Below, piece by piece: positions 1 through 7,488 of a stretch of DNA of 36,300 bases. Made by a program: the position numbers and the translations under genes. Under the pieces are notes generated by a model. It searched no databases, had not been told where the DNA came from, and saw only the letters and a list, made by a program, of their open reading frames with translations. The DNA comes from Acidimicrobiales bacterium (GTDB lineage: Bacteria > Actinomycetota > Acidimicrobiia > Acidimicrobiales > CADCSY01), in the NCBI GenBank assembly GCA_035512495.1, contig DATKDW010000051.1:1-36300 (forward strand), in the 5' to 3' direction. Each line of letters begins with the position of its first letter. Position 1 is the first letter of the stretch.

Positions 1-359
1 GGCGCATCTTCGACGGCCTCGCCGACCTCGGCGTGCCCCGCATCCACTTCGGGGTTGGCACCGGCCACCTCCTCGGCCTCATGGCCGAAGCCGGCGCCGA
101 CGGGGTGGGCGTCGACTGGCGCACACCGCTGGACGAAGCCCGCCAGATCGTGGGCCCCGACCGGGCTGTGCAGGGCAACCTCGACCCCACCACGCTCTTC
201 GCCCCCGACGACGTGCTCGACGACCGGGTCCGCCAGGTCCTCGCCGCCGGCGCCGGGCCCGGCCACGTGTTCAACCTGGGCTGGGGTGTGCTGCCCGAGA
301 TCGACCCCGACCGCCTCCGCCGCGTCGTCGACCTCGTCCACGCCGAGACCACCACGTGA
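1..359 (+). CDS. hemE: Uroporphyrinogen decarboxylase, C-terminal part (cut by window edge)
   Basis: The frame is open from base 3 and gives 118 C-terminal residues of an enzyme that decarboxylates uroporphyrinogen III to coproporphyrinogen III in the cytoplasm. Family landmarks are visible: a [11 protein letters not shown] stretch, the GNLDP strand-loop, and the closing [13 protein letters not shown] segment. In most family members the closing segment reads NLGHG; here the histidine, which lies in the active site of characterised enzymes, is a tryptophan. The stop overlaps the hemY start by four bases (GTGA), so the two genes are translationally coupled. The N-terminus lies outside the window. 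The family assignment is secure; the effect of the His-to-Trp change is unknown. Confidence 0.93.
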   Translation, partial: RIFDGLADLGVPRIHFGVGTGHLLGLMAEAGADGVGVDWRTPLDEARQIVGPDRAVQGNLDPTTLFAPDDVLDDRVRQVLAAGAGPGHVFNLGWGVLPEIDPDRLRRVVDLVHAETTT

Positions 360-1741
360 GGGTCGCGGTCGTCGGTGGGGGGATCGCCGGGCTGGCGGCG
401 GCCCACGAGCTGGCCGACCGGTCCGACGTCGAGGTGGTGGTGCTCGAGGCAGGTGACCACATGGGCGGCAAGGTGGCCACCGCTCCCTTCGCCGGGGTCG
501 ACCTCGACCTCGCTCCCGACGCCTTCCTGGCCCGCCGGCCCGAAGCGGTGCAGCTGTGCCGCGAGCTCGGCCTCGAGGACCGCTTGGTGGCGCCGGCCAG
601 CGGCTCGGCATGGGTGTGGACCCGCGGGCGCCTTCGGCGGCTGCCCACCGGGCTCCTCCTCGGCGTGCCCACCGACGTGCGCTCCCTGCTCCGCTCCGGC
701 GTGCTCTCCCCCCTCGGCGCCCTGCGGGCCTCCCTCGAGCCGCTCCTCCCCGGTTCGCCGCTCGGGTCCGACGCCACCATCGGCTCGGTCATGCGCCGGC
801 GGCTGGGGCACGAGGCCCACGAGCGCCTGATCGACCCCCTCCTGGGTGGCATCAACGCCGGCGACACCGACGCCCTCGGCATCGACGCCGTCGCCCCCCA
901 GCTGGCGGCGGCCGCTCGCCACGACGCCAGCGTGGTGAAGGGCGCCCGCCACCTCACCTCGCAGGCGCCGCCGCAGCCGGGCGCGCCGGTGTTCCTCACC
1001 CTGCCCGAGGGCCTCGGCGCCCTCATCGACGCTCTGACCGACCGGCTGACCGTCGCCGGCGTGGAGCTGCGGACGAACACCGAGGTGGCCGAGCTCACCC
1101 ATGCCGACGGGCACTGGTCGCTCACCACCAGCGCCGGCGAACAGACGGCCGACGCCGTGGTGCTGGCCGTCCCCGCCTTCGCCGCCGCCCCGCTCCTGGA
1201 ACCCCACGCTCCGTCGGTGGCGTCCACCATGGCGGGCATCGAGCACGCCTCGGTCGCCCTCGTCGCTCTCGCCTACGCCGACCGGTCGGTGCCCGGACCG
1301 CTCGACGGCAGCGGGTTCCTGGTCCCCCGCGTCGATGGGCGTCTGATGACGGCGTGCTCGTGGGCCTCGAGCAAGTGGGCCCACCTCGGCCGGCCGGGCC
1401 AGGTGCTGCTGCGGGTGTCGGCCGGGCGGGCCGGCGACGAGCGGGCCATGGCCATGGACGACGACGCCCTCGTCGCCCGCCTCCGGGTCGAGCTGGAGGC
1501 TGCCATGGGGATCCGCGATGAGCCGATCGAGGTGCGGGTCACCCGCTGGCACCGCGCCTTCCCCCAGTACGGCCCGGGCCACCTCACCCGCATGGCCGAC
1601 GCCCGGGCCCGGCTGGCCGCCGAGCTGCCGACCCTGGCCCTCGCCGGGGCCGCCCTGGGCGGCGTCGGCCTCCCGGCGTGCATCGGCACCGGCCGAATCG
1701 CCGCACAGACCGTCGCCGACGCGGTGACCGCCTCGTCCTGA
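356..1741 (+). CDS. hemY: Protoporphyrinogen/coproporphyrinogen III oxidase, HemY (CgoX) type
   Basis: This 461-residue FAD enzyme oxidises the porphyrinogen ring in late haem synthesis. In Actinobacteria this family normally acts on coproporphyrinogen III in the coproporphyrin-dependent route. The N-terminus carries the dinucleotide-binding signature [17 protein letters not shown] (residues 3-19), and the C-terminus has the FAD-closing segment [18 protein letters not shown]. The length matches the family. It starts at a GTG overlapping the hemE stop, so the two form an operon. No haem-synthesis gene follows; the next gene is convergent and the 81-base gap holds nothing I can interpret. Which porphyrinogen is used cannot be told from sequence alone. 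Confidence 0.92.
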   Translation: MRVAVVGGGIAGLAAAHELADRSDVEVVVLEAGDHMGGKVATAPFAGVDLDLAPDAFLARRPEAVQLCRELGLEDRLVAPASGSAWVWTRGRLRRLPTGLLLGVPTDVRSLLRSGVLSPLGALRASLEPLLPGSPLGSDATIGSVMRRRLGHEAHERLIDPLLGGINAGDTDALGIDAVAPQLAAAARHDASVVKGARHLTSQAPPQPGAPVFLTLPEGLGALIDALTDRLTVAGVELRTNTEVAELTHADGHWSLTTSAGEQTADAVVLAVPAFAAAPLLEPHAPSVASTMAGIEHASVALVALAYADRSVPGPLDGSGFLVPRVDGRLMTACSWASSKWAHLGRPGQVLLRVSAGRAGDERAMAMDDDALVARLRVELEAAMGIRDEPIEVRVTRWHRAFPQYGPGHLTRMADARARLAAELPTLALAGAALGGVGLPACIGTGRIAAQTVADAVTASS

Positions 1742-1822
1742 CCTGTGGGGCGGGGCTTCATGCCGCCGCGCACCTGCACTTGAGGCGATCGAGACACTGC
1801 ACAGCAGGGGCGCAATCGGGCG

Positions 1823-2890
1823 TCAGCCGGTGGGGCGGGCCTCGACGACCTCGATCTGGGCGATCTCGTCCTCGGCGACGGTGTGGGGGTCGTCGGAGAG
1901 GACGGTGGTGCCGGCCGAGGCGTCGGTCATGAGCGGCAGGGCGCGCTCGACCGGGAGGGTGGGCGCACCGGCCCGACGACCGTCGAGGTGGTCGCCGGTG
2001 GCAAGGACCTGCAGCCCCTTGAGCGGGGACAGCGTCTCGATGGGAAAGTCAGAGCCAGCGATCACCCGCACCCCGGCGTCGAGGAGGGTGTCCCAGCGGT
2101 AGGCATCCTCCCAGCGGTCGCCGAGGGCGGCCCGGGCCGTCTCGGCGTCGGACACGGCAAAGCCGGGTTGGATGCACGCCACCACGCCGAGGGTGGCCAT
2201 GCGCTCGACCAGCTCGGGGTTGAGCACCTGGGCGTGCTCGATCCGAGGGGCGGCCTCGGGGCAGTCGCTGCCGTAGACCTTCTCGTATGCGTCGAGGCAG
2301 GCCTCGATGGCACGGTCGCCGATGGCGTGGGTGGCGAGGGTCCAGCCCGCCTCGGCGAAGGGGTCAGCGCGGCTGGCCAGGGTGTCGGCGTCGAGGAACA
2401 GCACACCGGCGTCGTCCTCGTCGTCGAAGGGACGGCAGAGGGCGCACGTCCGTGGACCGACCCACCCGTCGGCGTAGAACTTCACGCCCACCACCTCGAG
2501 CCACGGGTCGCCGGTGCGGGCCATGCGACCCACGTCGGCGATGCCGCTGGCGACGAAGAGGCGCAGCCGCACGGGGAGCGGCCCCCGCTGGCGCAGGGCG
2601 AGGAGCGCTTCCAAGTAGGCCCAGTCGGTCATGCCCGCCTCGGTGACCTGGACCAGGCCGTGGGACGCGGCCCGGGCCAGGCCCCGCTCGAGCTGTCCCC
2701 GGAGGTGGTCATCGACGGTGAGCGGCGGGTCGGGCTCGTCCATGGGCGTCGACCACCGCCCCGCCACCGACCGGTGGTAGTCGGCCACGGCGGCGGCGTC
2801 GCCCGGGTCGCACCATGGCGGCTCCACGCCGGCCGCCACCCGCAACACGTGGGTGTGGTGGTCGACGAAGCCAGGTCCCTCCCAGGTCAT
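1823..2890 (-). CDS. Compact YtcJ-like metal-dependent amidohydrolase
   Basis: A 355-residue protein of the amidohydrolase 3 (YtcJ-like) family. The metal-binding GFVDHHTH motif sits at residues 7-14, almost at the N-terminus. Later motifs are FYADGWVG, THAIGDRAIEA, RIEHAQVL and AGSDFPIETLSPL, the usual metal and catalytic strands of the TIM barrel. Typical relatives exceed 500 residues because a beta-sandwich precedes HxH and a long segment follows the last Asp; here the N-terminal part is missing and the C-terminal part is short. The ATG at 2890 lies six bases after a TAGCGT box, so the short start looks genuine and not truncated. Substrate unknown. Confidence 0.8.
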   Translation of the reverse strand: MTWEGPGFVDHHTHVLRVAAGVEPPWCDPGDAAAVADYHRSVAGRWSTPMDEPDPPLTVDDHLRGQLERGLARAASHGLVQVTEAGMTDWAYLEALLALRQRGPLPVRLRLFVASGIADVGRMARTGDPWLEVVGVKFYADGWVGPRTCALCRPFDDEDDAGVLFLDADTLASRADPFAEAGWTLATHAIGDRAIEACLDAYEKVYGSDCPEAAPRIEHAQVLNPELVERMATLGVVACIQPGFAVSDAETARAALGDRWEDAYRWDTLLDAGVRVIAGSDFPIETLSPLKGLQVLATGDHLDGRRAGAPTLPVERALPLMTDASAGTTVLSDDPHTVAEDEIAQIEVVEARPTG

Positions 2891-2896
2891 CGCCGC

Positions 2897-2902
2897 ACGC
2901 TA
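2897..2902 (-). promoter_or_regulatory. -10 box TAGCGT, leaderless promoter of the amidohydrolase
   Basis: On the minus strand TAGCGT is followed by six bases and then the ATG at 2890. This is the same geometry seen before many other genes here, and it predicts a transcript starting at or next to the start codon. Confidence 0.5.
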
Positions 2903-2970
2903 CCGGCGGCGACCGACCTCGCCCCGGGCCGTCCCACCACGTCTGGGCGGTGATGGTGGCTGCTGGCGCA

Positions 2971-2984
2971 GGGGCGCAGGCCCC
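2971..2984. terminator. Small GC hairpin after the epimerase gene
   Basis: GGGGC-GCAG-GCCCC forms a five-pair stem just beyond the stop of the minus-strand epimerase gene. It has no T-tract, so it is only a weak terminator candidate. Confidence 0.25.
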
Positions 2985-2989
2985 CGGCC

Positions 2990-3457
2990 CTACTCCTCGA
3001 CAAGCTCGATCAGGGTGCCGAAGCTGGCCTTCGGGTGCACGAAGGCCACGGTGGTGCCGCGCGAGCCCGGCCGTGGCACCTGGTCGATGACCTTGCCACC
3101 CGAGTCCTTGACCGCCTGGAGGGCCGCCGCGCAGTCGCGGACGCGGTAGCCGATGTGGTGCATGCCCTCGCCCTTCTTCTCCAGGTACTTCGCCACCGGT
3201 GAGTCATCCCGGGTGGGGGTGAGGAGCTGCACGTAGGACTCGGCGACCCGCAGGAGGGCCTCCTCGACGCCGTCGCTCTCGACCACCTCGCGATGCTCGA
3301 CGACGGCGCCGAAGACATCGCGGTACCAGTCGACGGCGGCGGCCAGGTCGTGCACCGCGATCGCCACGTGGTCGATCTCGGTGAGCAGGGTGGCGTCCTG
3401 GCTGGCGACCACCTGGTCGTTGACGGGGTCGGAGGGTTGCTTCGCCGCGAAGGTCAT
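2990..3457 (-). CDS. mce: Methylmalonyl-CoA epimerase
   Basis: A 155-residue VOC-fold enzyme interconverting (2R)- and (2S)-methylmalonyl-CoA, used in propionyl-CoA metabolism and the ethylmalonyl-CoA pathway. The two beta-alpha-beta modules show the family's metal ligands: the His in EIDHVAIAV, the His pair in GMHHIGYRV, and the Glu in the final LIELVEE. About 25 residues precede the domain. It lies nine bases downstream of ccr on the same strand, which supports a shared pathway. A TAGGCT box overlapping the ccr stop sits six bases before the ATG, so it may also have its own leaderless transcript. Confidence 0.92.
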   Translation of the reverse strand: MTFAAKQPSDPVNDQVVASQDATLLTEIDHVAIAVHDLAAAVDWYRDVFGAVVEHREVVESDGVEEALLRVAESYVQLLTPTRDDSPVAKYLEKKGEGMHHIGYRVRDCAAALQAVKDSGGKVIDQVPRPGSRGTTVAFVHPKASFGTLIELVEE

Positions 3458-3463
3458 GGCGCC

Positions 3464-3469
3464 AGCCTA
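3464..3469 (-). promoter_or_regulatory. -10 box TAGGCT of mce, overlapping the ccr stop codon
   Basis: The ccr stop TAG (3467-3469) forms the first three bases of TAGGCT, which is followed by six bases and the mce ATG. An internal leaderless promoter inside the ccr-mce operon is inferred from this geometry. Confidence 0.45.
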
Positions 3470-4804
3470 GGAGTGCCGCTTGAACAGCGTGATCTTGTCC
3501 TCGCCGACCTTCTCGCGGAACTCCGGGTCGTCGATGCCGAGGCCCTCCTCGGGCGCCAGGCACAGCACGCCGAGCTTGCCCTCGTGGAGGTTGTGGTGGA
3601 TCTGGTAGGACGCCTCGCCGACATCCTCCAGGGCGTAGGTGGCCGACAGCAGCGGCTGGATCATGCCCTTGGCCAGCAGGCGGTTGGCCTCCCACGACTC
3701 CTTGTAGTTGGCGAAGTGGCTGGACTTGATCTGCTTCAGCTTCATCCAGAGGTGGCGGTTGTCGTACTCGATCATGTAGCCGGAGGTGGCGGCGCAGGTC
3801 ATGACCGTGCCGCCTCTCTTGGCGATGAACACCGAGGCGCCCATGGTCTGGCGGCCGGGGTGCTCGAAGACGATGTCGGGGTCCTCGCCCACGAGGCCGC
3901 GCACGTCCTTGCCGAGCCGGCGCCACTCGGACTCGTCCTGGGTGTTGGGATCGGACCAGAACCGGTAGCCCTTCTCCTTGCGGTCGAGGACCGCCTCCAC
4001 GCCCAGCTCGTTGAGCAGCGCCACCTTCTCGGGCGAGGACACCACGCAGACGGGGATCCCGCCGCCGTTGAGCACGTACTGGGTGGCGTAGCCGCCGATG
4101 CCGCCGGTGGCGCCCCAGATGAACACGACGTCGCCCTGCTTCATGCCGGCGCCGTTGCGGCTGACGAGCATGCGGTACGAGGTGGAGTTGCACAGCCCGT
4201 TGACCGCCGCCTCCTCCCAGGTGAGGTGGGCGGGCTTGGGCATGAGCTGGTTGGCCTTGACCACGCTCAGGTCGGCCAGGCCGCCGAAGTTGGTCTCGAA
4301 GCCCCAGATGCGCTGGTTGGCGCCGAGCATCGAGTCGTCGTGTGCCGAGGGGTCCTGGTCGTCGACGTGGTTGCAGTGGACGGTGACCCGGTCACCGGGC
4401 TTCCAGCTCCGCACGGCGTCGCCCACCCGCAGCACCACGCCCGAGGCGTCGGAGCCGACGATGTGGTACGGCAGGTCGTGGCGGGCACCGTAGGCGGACT
4501 CCTTGCCCAGGCGCTTCAGGAACCCGAAGGTGGGCAGGGGCTCGAAGATCGAGGTCCAGACGGTGTTGAAGTTGATCGAGCTGGCCATGACCGCCAGCAC
4601 GACCTCGTCGGGCGCCAGCTCGGGGAGCGGCACGTCCTCCACGTGGAGCGCCTTGCGGGGGTCCTTGTCGTTCGACTCCACCCCCTCGAACATGTCGACC
4701 TCGTCGGCGTGGACGGTCGCGGCCCGGAAGGACTCGGGGAGGGCGATGTTGGCGAGGTCGTCGCCGGACGCACCGGCCTGGATGGCGTCGAGGATCTCCT
4801 GCAT
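3467..4804 (-). CDS. ccr: Crotonyl-CoA carboxylase/reductase
   Basis: A 445-residue NADPH-dependent medium-chain dehydrogenase/reductase that reductively carboxylates crotonyl-CoA to ethylmalonyl-CoA. The nucleotide-binding segment WGATGGIGGYATQYV is at about residues 230-244. The CO2-pocket residues known for this family are all present: Asn80 in SSINFNTVW, Phe169-Glu170 in WGFETNFGG, and His363 in SSHFANY, which argues for a true carboxylase and not a plain enoyl reductase. I chose the ATG at 4804 because TAGGTT lies seven bases upstream and the length then matches the usual 445-450 residues; an in-frame GTG at 4909 would add 35 Arg-rich residues. mce follows; the thiolase gene is divergent. 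Confidence 0.95.
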   Translation of the reverse strand: MQEILDAIQAGASGDDLANIALPESFRAATVHADEVDMFEGVESNDKDPRKALHVEDVPLPELAPDEVVLAVMASSINFNTVWTSIFEPLPTFGFLKRLGKESAYGARHDLPYHIVGSDASGVVLRVGDAVRSWKPGDRVTVHCNHVDDQDPSAHDDSMLGANQRIWGFETNFGGLADLSVVKANQLMPKPAHLTWEEAAVNGLCNSTSYRMLVSRNGAGMKQGDVVFIWGATGGIGGYATQYVLNGGGIPVCVVSSPEKVALLNELGVEAVLDRKEKGYRFWSDPNTQDESEWRRLGKDVRGLVGEDPDIVFEHPGRQTMGASVFIAKRGGTVMTCAATSGYMIEYDNRHLWMKLKQIKSSHFANYKESWEANRLLAKGMIQPLLSATYALEDVGEASYQIHHNLHEGKLGVLCLAPEEGLGIDDPEFREKVGEDKITLFKRHS

Positions 4805-4811
4805 GACCCGC

Positions 4812-4817
4812 AACCTA
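4812..4817 (-). promoter_or_regulatory. -10 box TAGGTT, leaderless promoter of ccr
   Basis: TAGGTT, seven bases and the ATG at 4804 on the minus strand. It helps decide the ccr start against the upstream GTG. Confidence 0.5.
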
Positions 4818-4924
4818 CCCCCGAGGGCCCCCGGTCTGGAACGTGGCGGACGACGCTTTGGCCGCGACGCCCGCCGCCTTCCTAGACTGGCCTGCACTCG
4901 ATCCACCACCTGGGGGAGGACCTC

Positions 4925-6109
4925 ATGCCCGGTTCCGTCATCGTCGCAGGGGCCCGCACGCCCATCGGCAAGCTGTCAGGGGCCCTCGCCGGCTTCTCCG
5001 GCACCGACCTCGGTGGTCTGGCCATCAAGGCCGCGCTCGAGCGGGCGGGCGTGGCGCCCGATCAGGTCGACTACGTCTTCATGGGCCAGGTGCTCCAGGC
5101 CGGCGCCGGCCAGATCACCGCCCGTCAGGCGGCGGTCAGCGGCGGCATCCCGATGTCGGTGCCCGCGACCACGATCAACAAGGTCTGCTTGTCGGGCCTG
5201 AACTCGATCTACCTGGCCGACCAGCTCATCGCCAACGGCGACGCCGACATCGTGGTGGCCGGTGGCATGGAGTCGATGACCAGCTCCCCCTACCTGCTCC
5301 CCGGTGCACGCGCCGGCTACCGGGCGGGCGACAAGACGGTCGTCGACTCGATGATGTACGACGGCTTGTTCTGCGCCTTCGACGTGTGCGCCATGGGCGC
5401 CGGCACCGAGAAGTACACCAAGGCCGCCGGCACCATCTCCCGCGAGGACCAGGACGCCTTCGCCGCCACCTCCCACGAGCGGGCCGCCTCTGCCATGAAG
5501 GAGGGCCGCTTCAGCGACGAGATCGTCGCCGTCGAGGTCCCCCAGCGCAAGGGCGACCCGGTGCTGGTGGAGGAGGACGAGGGCGTGCGCCCCGGCACCA
5601 CCGCTGAGACGCTGGCCAAGCTCAGGCCCGCCTTCGACCCTGACGGCACCATCAGCGCCGGCAACGCCAGCCAGATCTCCGACGGCGGCGGCGCCGTGGT
5701 CGTGATGTCGAAGACAAAGGCCGACGAGCTCGGTGTGACCCCCCTCGGCGAGATCCTCGGCTACGGCCAGGTCGCCGGGCCTGACGCCTCCCTGCTCACC
5801 CAGCCCTCCCGTGCCATCAACAAGGCGCTCGGCAAGGCGGGCATGTCGGTCGGCGATGTCGACCTCTTCGAGCTCAACGAGGCCTTCGCCGCGGTGGGCC
5901 TGGCGTCCATGGCCGACCTCGGCATCACCGACGAGATCACCAACGTCAACGGCGGTGCGATCGCACTCGGCCACCCCATCGGCATGTCGGGCACCCGCCT
6001 TGCCCTCACCATCCTCCACGAGCTCAAGCGCCGTGGCGGCGGCACCGGTGCCGCCGCCCTCTGCGGCGGTGGCGGCCAGGGCGACGCCTTGCTGCTCAAG
6101 ACCCTCTAG
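4925..6109 (+). CDS. Acetyl-CoA C-acetyltransferase (thiolase)
   Basis: A 394-residue thiolase of the AtoB/PhaA/FadA type that condenses or cleaves acyl-CoA at the acetyl-CoA/acetoacetyl-CoA level. The acyl-accepting cysteine is Cys88 in NKVCLSGLNS, His350 lies in GHPIGMSGTR, and the second catalytic cysteine Cys380 is in ALCGGGGQGDALL. It has full family length. A clear GGGGGAGG ribosome site lies six bases before the ATG, and a TAGACT box about 40 bases upstream gives it a conventional leader, unlike its leaderless divergent neighbour ccr. Together with ccr and mce it fits a route from acetyl-CoA through acetoacetyl-CoA and crotonyl-CoA to ethylmalonyl-CoA. The exact chain-length preference cannot be read from sequence. 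Confidence 0.95.
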   Translation: MPGSVIVAGARTPIGKLSGALAGFSGTDLGGLAIKAALERAGVAPDQVDYVFMGQVLQAGAGQITARQAAVSGGIPMSVPATTINKVCLSGLNSIYLADQLIANGDADIVVAGGMESMTSSPYLLPGARAGYRAGDKTVVDSMMYDGLFCAFDVCAMGAGTEKYTKAAGTISREDQDAFAATSHERAASAMKEGRFSDEIVAVEVPQRKGDPVLVEEDEGVRPGTTAETLAKLRPAFDPDGTISAGNASQISDGGGAVVVMSKTKADELGVTPLGEILGYGQVAGPDASLLTQPSRAINKALGKAGMSVGDVDLFELNEAFAAVGLASMADLGITDEITNVNGGAIALGHPIGMSGTRLALTILHELKRRGGGTGAAALCGGGGQGDALLLKTL

Positions 6110-6130
6110 GACGAGCGGGCAGACGACCGG

Positions 6131-6152
6131 AGGCCGGGGACGACCCCGGCCT
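6131..6152. terminator. Hairpin terminator after the thiolase
   Basis: AGGCCGGGG-ACGA-CCCCGGCCT forms a perfect nine-pair stem with a four-base loop between two convergent genes. It can serve both strands. It has no long T-run. Confidence 0.65.
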
Positions 6153-6169
6153 TCGTCGCGCTCGGCGGC

Positions 6170-6427
6170 CTACGCCGGGGTGTCGGCCTCTTCCCGCCAG
6201 CTGATGTCGTCGACGGCGAGTCCGGCCGCCTCCACCGCGGCCTCGACGATGTCGCGCCCTGCCTGGCGGGTGAGCGGGCCGAGGGGCAGGAGCACCTCGG
6301 TGTGGTGGATGGCCCGGGTCAGCACCGCGTCAGACACCAGATCGAGGATCACGGCGGCGAACTCGTCGACGACGACATCGAGGCCCCGAGGGTGTTTGAC
6401 GTGGGCGATCAGGTTGGTCCTCGCCAT
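6170..6427 (-). CDS. Small protein of unknown function
   Basis: An 85-residue protein that I do not recognise. It is soluble-looking, with no membrane segment, no cysteine and no signal peptide. The middle (DVVVDEFAAVILDLVSDAVL) looks like an amphipathic helix or strand pair, and the C-terminal third is acidic. A strong ribosome site GGAGGAGG lies three to four bases before the ATG, which supports real translation. It sits downstream of the RsbW-like kinase on the same strand with an 85-base gap, and its 3' end faces the thiolase terminator. A link to the sigma cassette is only positional. Confidence 0.6.
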   Translation of the reverse strand: MARTNLIAHVKHPRGLDVVVDEFAAVILDLVSDAVLTRAIHHTEVLLPLGPLTRQAGRDIVEAAVEAAGLAVDDISWREEADTPA

Positions 6428-6512
6428 CGGCCTCCTCCCCGGGTGCGGACTGCGGGGCGCAGCGGGGCGTCAAGGCTAGGCGACGGACCACCGAGGCGGT
6501 CCGAGCCCGGCG

Positions 6513-6962
6513 TCAACCGAGGTCGCCGCCCGCAGGGGAGAGCCGCATGGCGAGGGAGACGGCGGTGCCGTTGCCGCTCCGGTTGAAGGTGACGTCGTCC
6601 ACCAAGGCGCGGATCAGCTGGATCCCCCACCCGCGCTCGGCGCGCAGCCCCTCGGGGTCCTCGCCTCTCGGGGTGGACAGCGAGTCGGGGTCGAAACCAC
6701 CGCCGGCGTCCTCGATGCGTATCTCGAGGTGCTCGTCGTCGAGGAGGCACCGCAGGACCACCCGCTGCTCGATCTCCTCGGAGCGGTGGGCCTCGACGGC
6801 GTTGGTGCACGCCTCCGAGACCGCGATGCGCAGGTCCTCGAGGCGATCGTCGTCGATGCCCTCGATGGAGGTGGCGATGGCCACGATGACGGTGCGAGCC
6901 ACGCCGACGAAGGCGGGGAGGGCGGGGATCTCGAGACGGACCAGCTCAGCCTGGGTGGTCAT
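6513..6962 (-). CDS. RsbW-like anti-sigma factor / serine kinase (HATPase)
   Basis: A 149-residue GHKL ATPase of the RsbW/SpoIIAB class. Such proteins bind a SigB/SigF-type sigma factor and phosphorylate a partner anti-anti-sigma protein. The Bergerat-fold motifs are intact: N-box SEACTNAVEAH with Asn54, G1 box EDAGGGFDP (residues 84-92) and G2 box RGWGIQLI (about 110-117). It is divergent from an operon encoding a second, degenerate RsbW-like protein and the sigma factor, so this intact copy is the likely kinase of the cassette. No anti-anti-sigma (STAS) gene is in the window. A palindrome directly upstream of the ATG includes a TAGGTT box nine bases before it. Confidence 0.85.
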   Translation of the reverse strand: MTTQAELVRLEIPALPAFVGVARTVIVAIATSIEGIDDDRLEDLRIAVSEACTNAVEAHRSEEIEQRVVLRCLLDDEHLEIRIEDAGGGFDPDSLSTPRGEDPEGLRAERGWGIQLIRALVDDVTFNRSGNGTAVSLAMRLSPAGGDLG

Positions 6963-6984
6963 GGCGCGCTCAACCTAGCGCGCC
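6963..6984. promoter_or_regulatory. Palindrome containing the -10 box of the RsbW-like gene
   Basis: GGCGCGCT-CAACCT-AGCGCGCC is a perfect eight-base inverted repeat touching the ATG at 6962. The minus-strand -10 candidate TAGGTT (6972-6977) lies in its centre. A protein bound here, or a hairpin in the opened DNA, would affect initiation. Regulatory use is inferred. Confidence 0.45.
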
Positions 6985-7048
6985 CCTCCGCCGGACCCTC
7001 CAGAGCCTGTACCGGTCGGCGGGCGGGGAGCCCAAACGGGTCCGGTGT

Positions 7049-7054
7049 TAGGTT
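7049..7054 (+). promoter_or_regulatory. -10 box TAGGTT of the sigma operon
   Basis: TAGGTT lies 45 bases before the GTG at 7100 and gives a leader of about 40 bases with a GGAGGAGG ribosome site. It looks like the housekeeping boxes elsewhere in the window, not like a SigB box. No clear -35 was found. Confidence 0.35.
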
Positions 7055-7099
7055 GCGAGGCCGCAGGCACGGAGCCCGCGGGAGGAGGCGGAGACGAGC

Positions 7100-7486
7100 G
7101 TGATCGACGTGCAGGGCGAAGAGGTCGTCCTCGCCATGCCGGCCACCCCGCAGCTCCTGCGGGTTGCCCGTCTGACCGCCGCCGGCCTCGCCGGCCGGTT
7201 GGGGTTCAGCTTCGACGAGATCGAGGACGTCAAGATCGCCGTCGACGAGCTCTGCTTCGCGCTGGTGGGCACCCACGGGCGCGCGGGCTCCCTGACGATC
7301 ACCTACCGCCTCGAGCCAGCCCAGCTGGTCATCGAGGGCATCGGTCGCTTCGACGGGAAGGTCGTCACGCCGACCCCCAGCGAGCTCTCGGCGCAGATCC
7401 TCTCCGCCGTGGTCGACGAGAGCAGCCTCGCCCTCGAGGGTGACGAGGTCCGGTTTCGCCTGGTGAAGCGGCGGACGGGGAGCTGA
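7100..7486 (+). CDS. Degenerate RsbW-like (HATPase-fold) protein
   Basis: A 128-residue protein whose first half matches the anti-sigma kinase fold: FDEIEDVKIAVDELC aligns with the DIEDLKIAVSEAC helix of RsbW proteins. The essential N-box Asn is absent (ELCFALVG instead of EACTNAV), the G1 box is reduced to GIGRFDGK, and the glycine-rich G2 lid is missing. It probably cannot bind ATP in the normal way and may act as a scaffold, a non-kinase anti-sigma factor or a kinase partner. It starts at a GTG 12 bases after GGAGGAGG and ends two bases before the sigma gene, so the two are co-expressed. The relationship is seen in sequence; the function is inferred. Confidence 0.7.
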   Translation: MIDVQGEEVVLAMPATPQLLRVARLTAAGLAGRLGFSFDEIEDVKIAVDELCFALVGTHGRAGSLTITYRLEPAQLVIEGIGRFDGKVVTPTPSELSAQILSAVVDESSLALEGDEVRFRLVKRRTGS

Positions 7487-7488
7487 TA

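Noticed and set aside
4805-4909. An upstream GTG start adding 35 residues to Ccr
   Set aside because: The extension is Arg/Pro-rich and unlike the family, and it would place the start upstream of the TAGGTT box.
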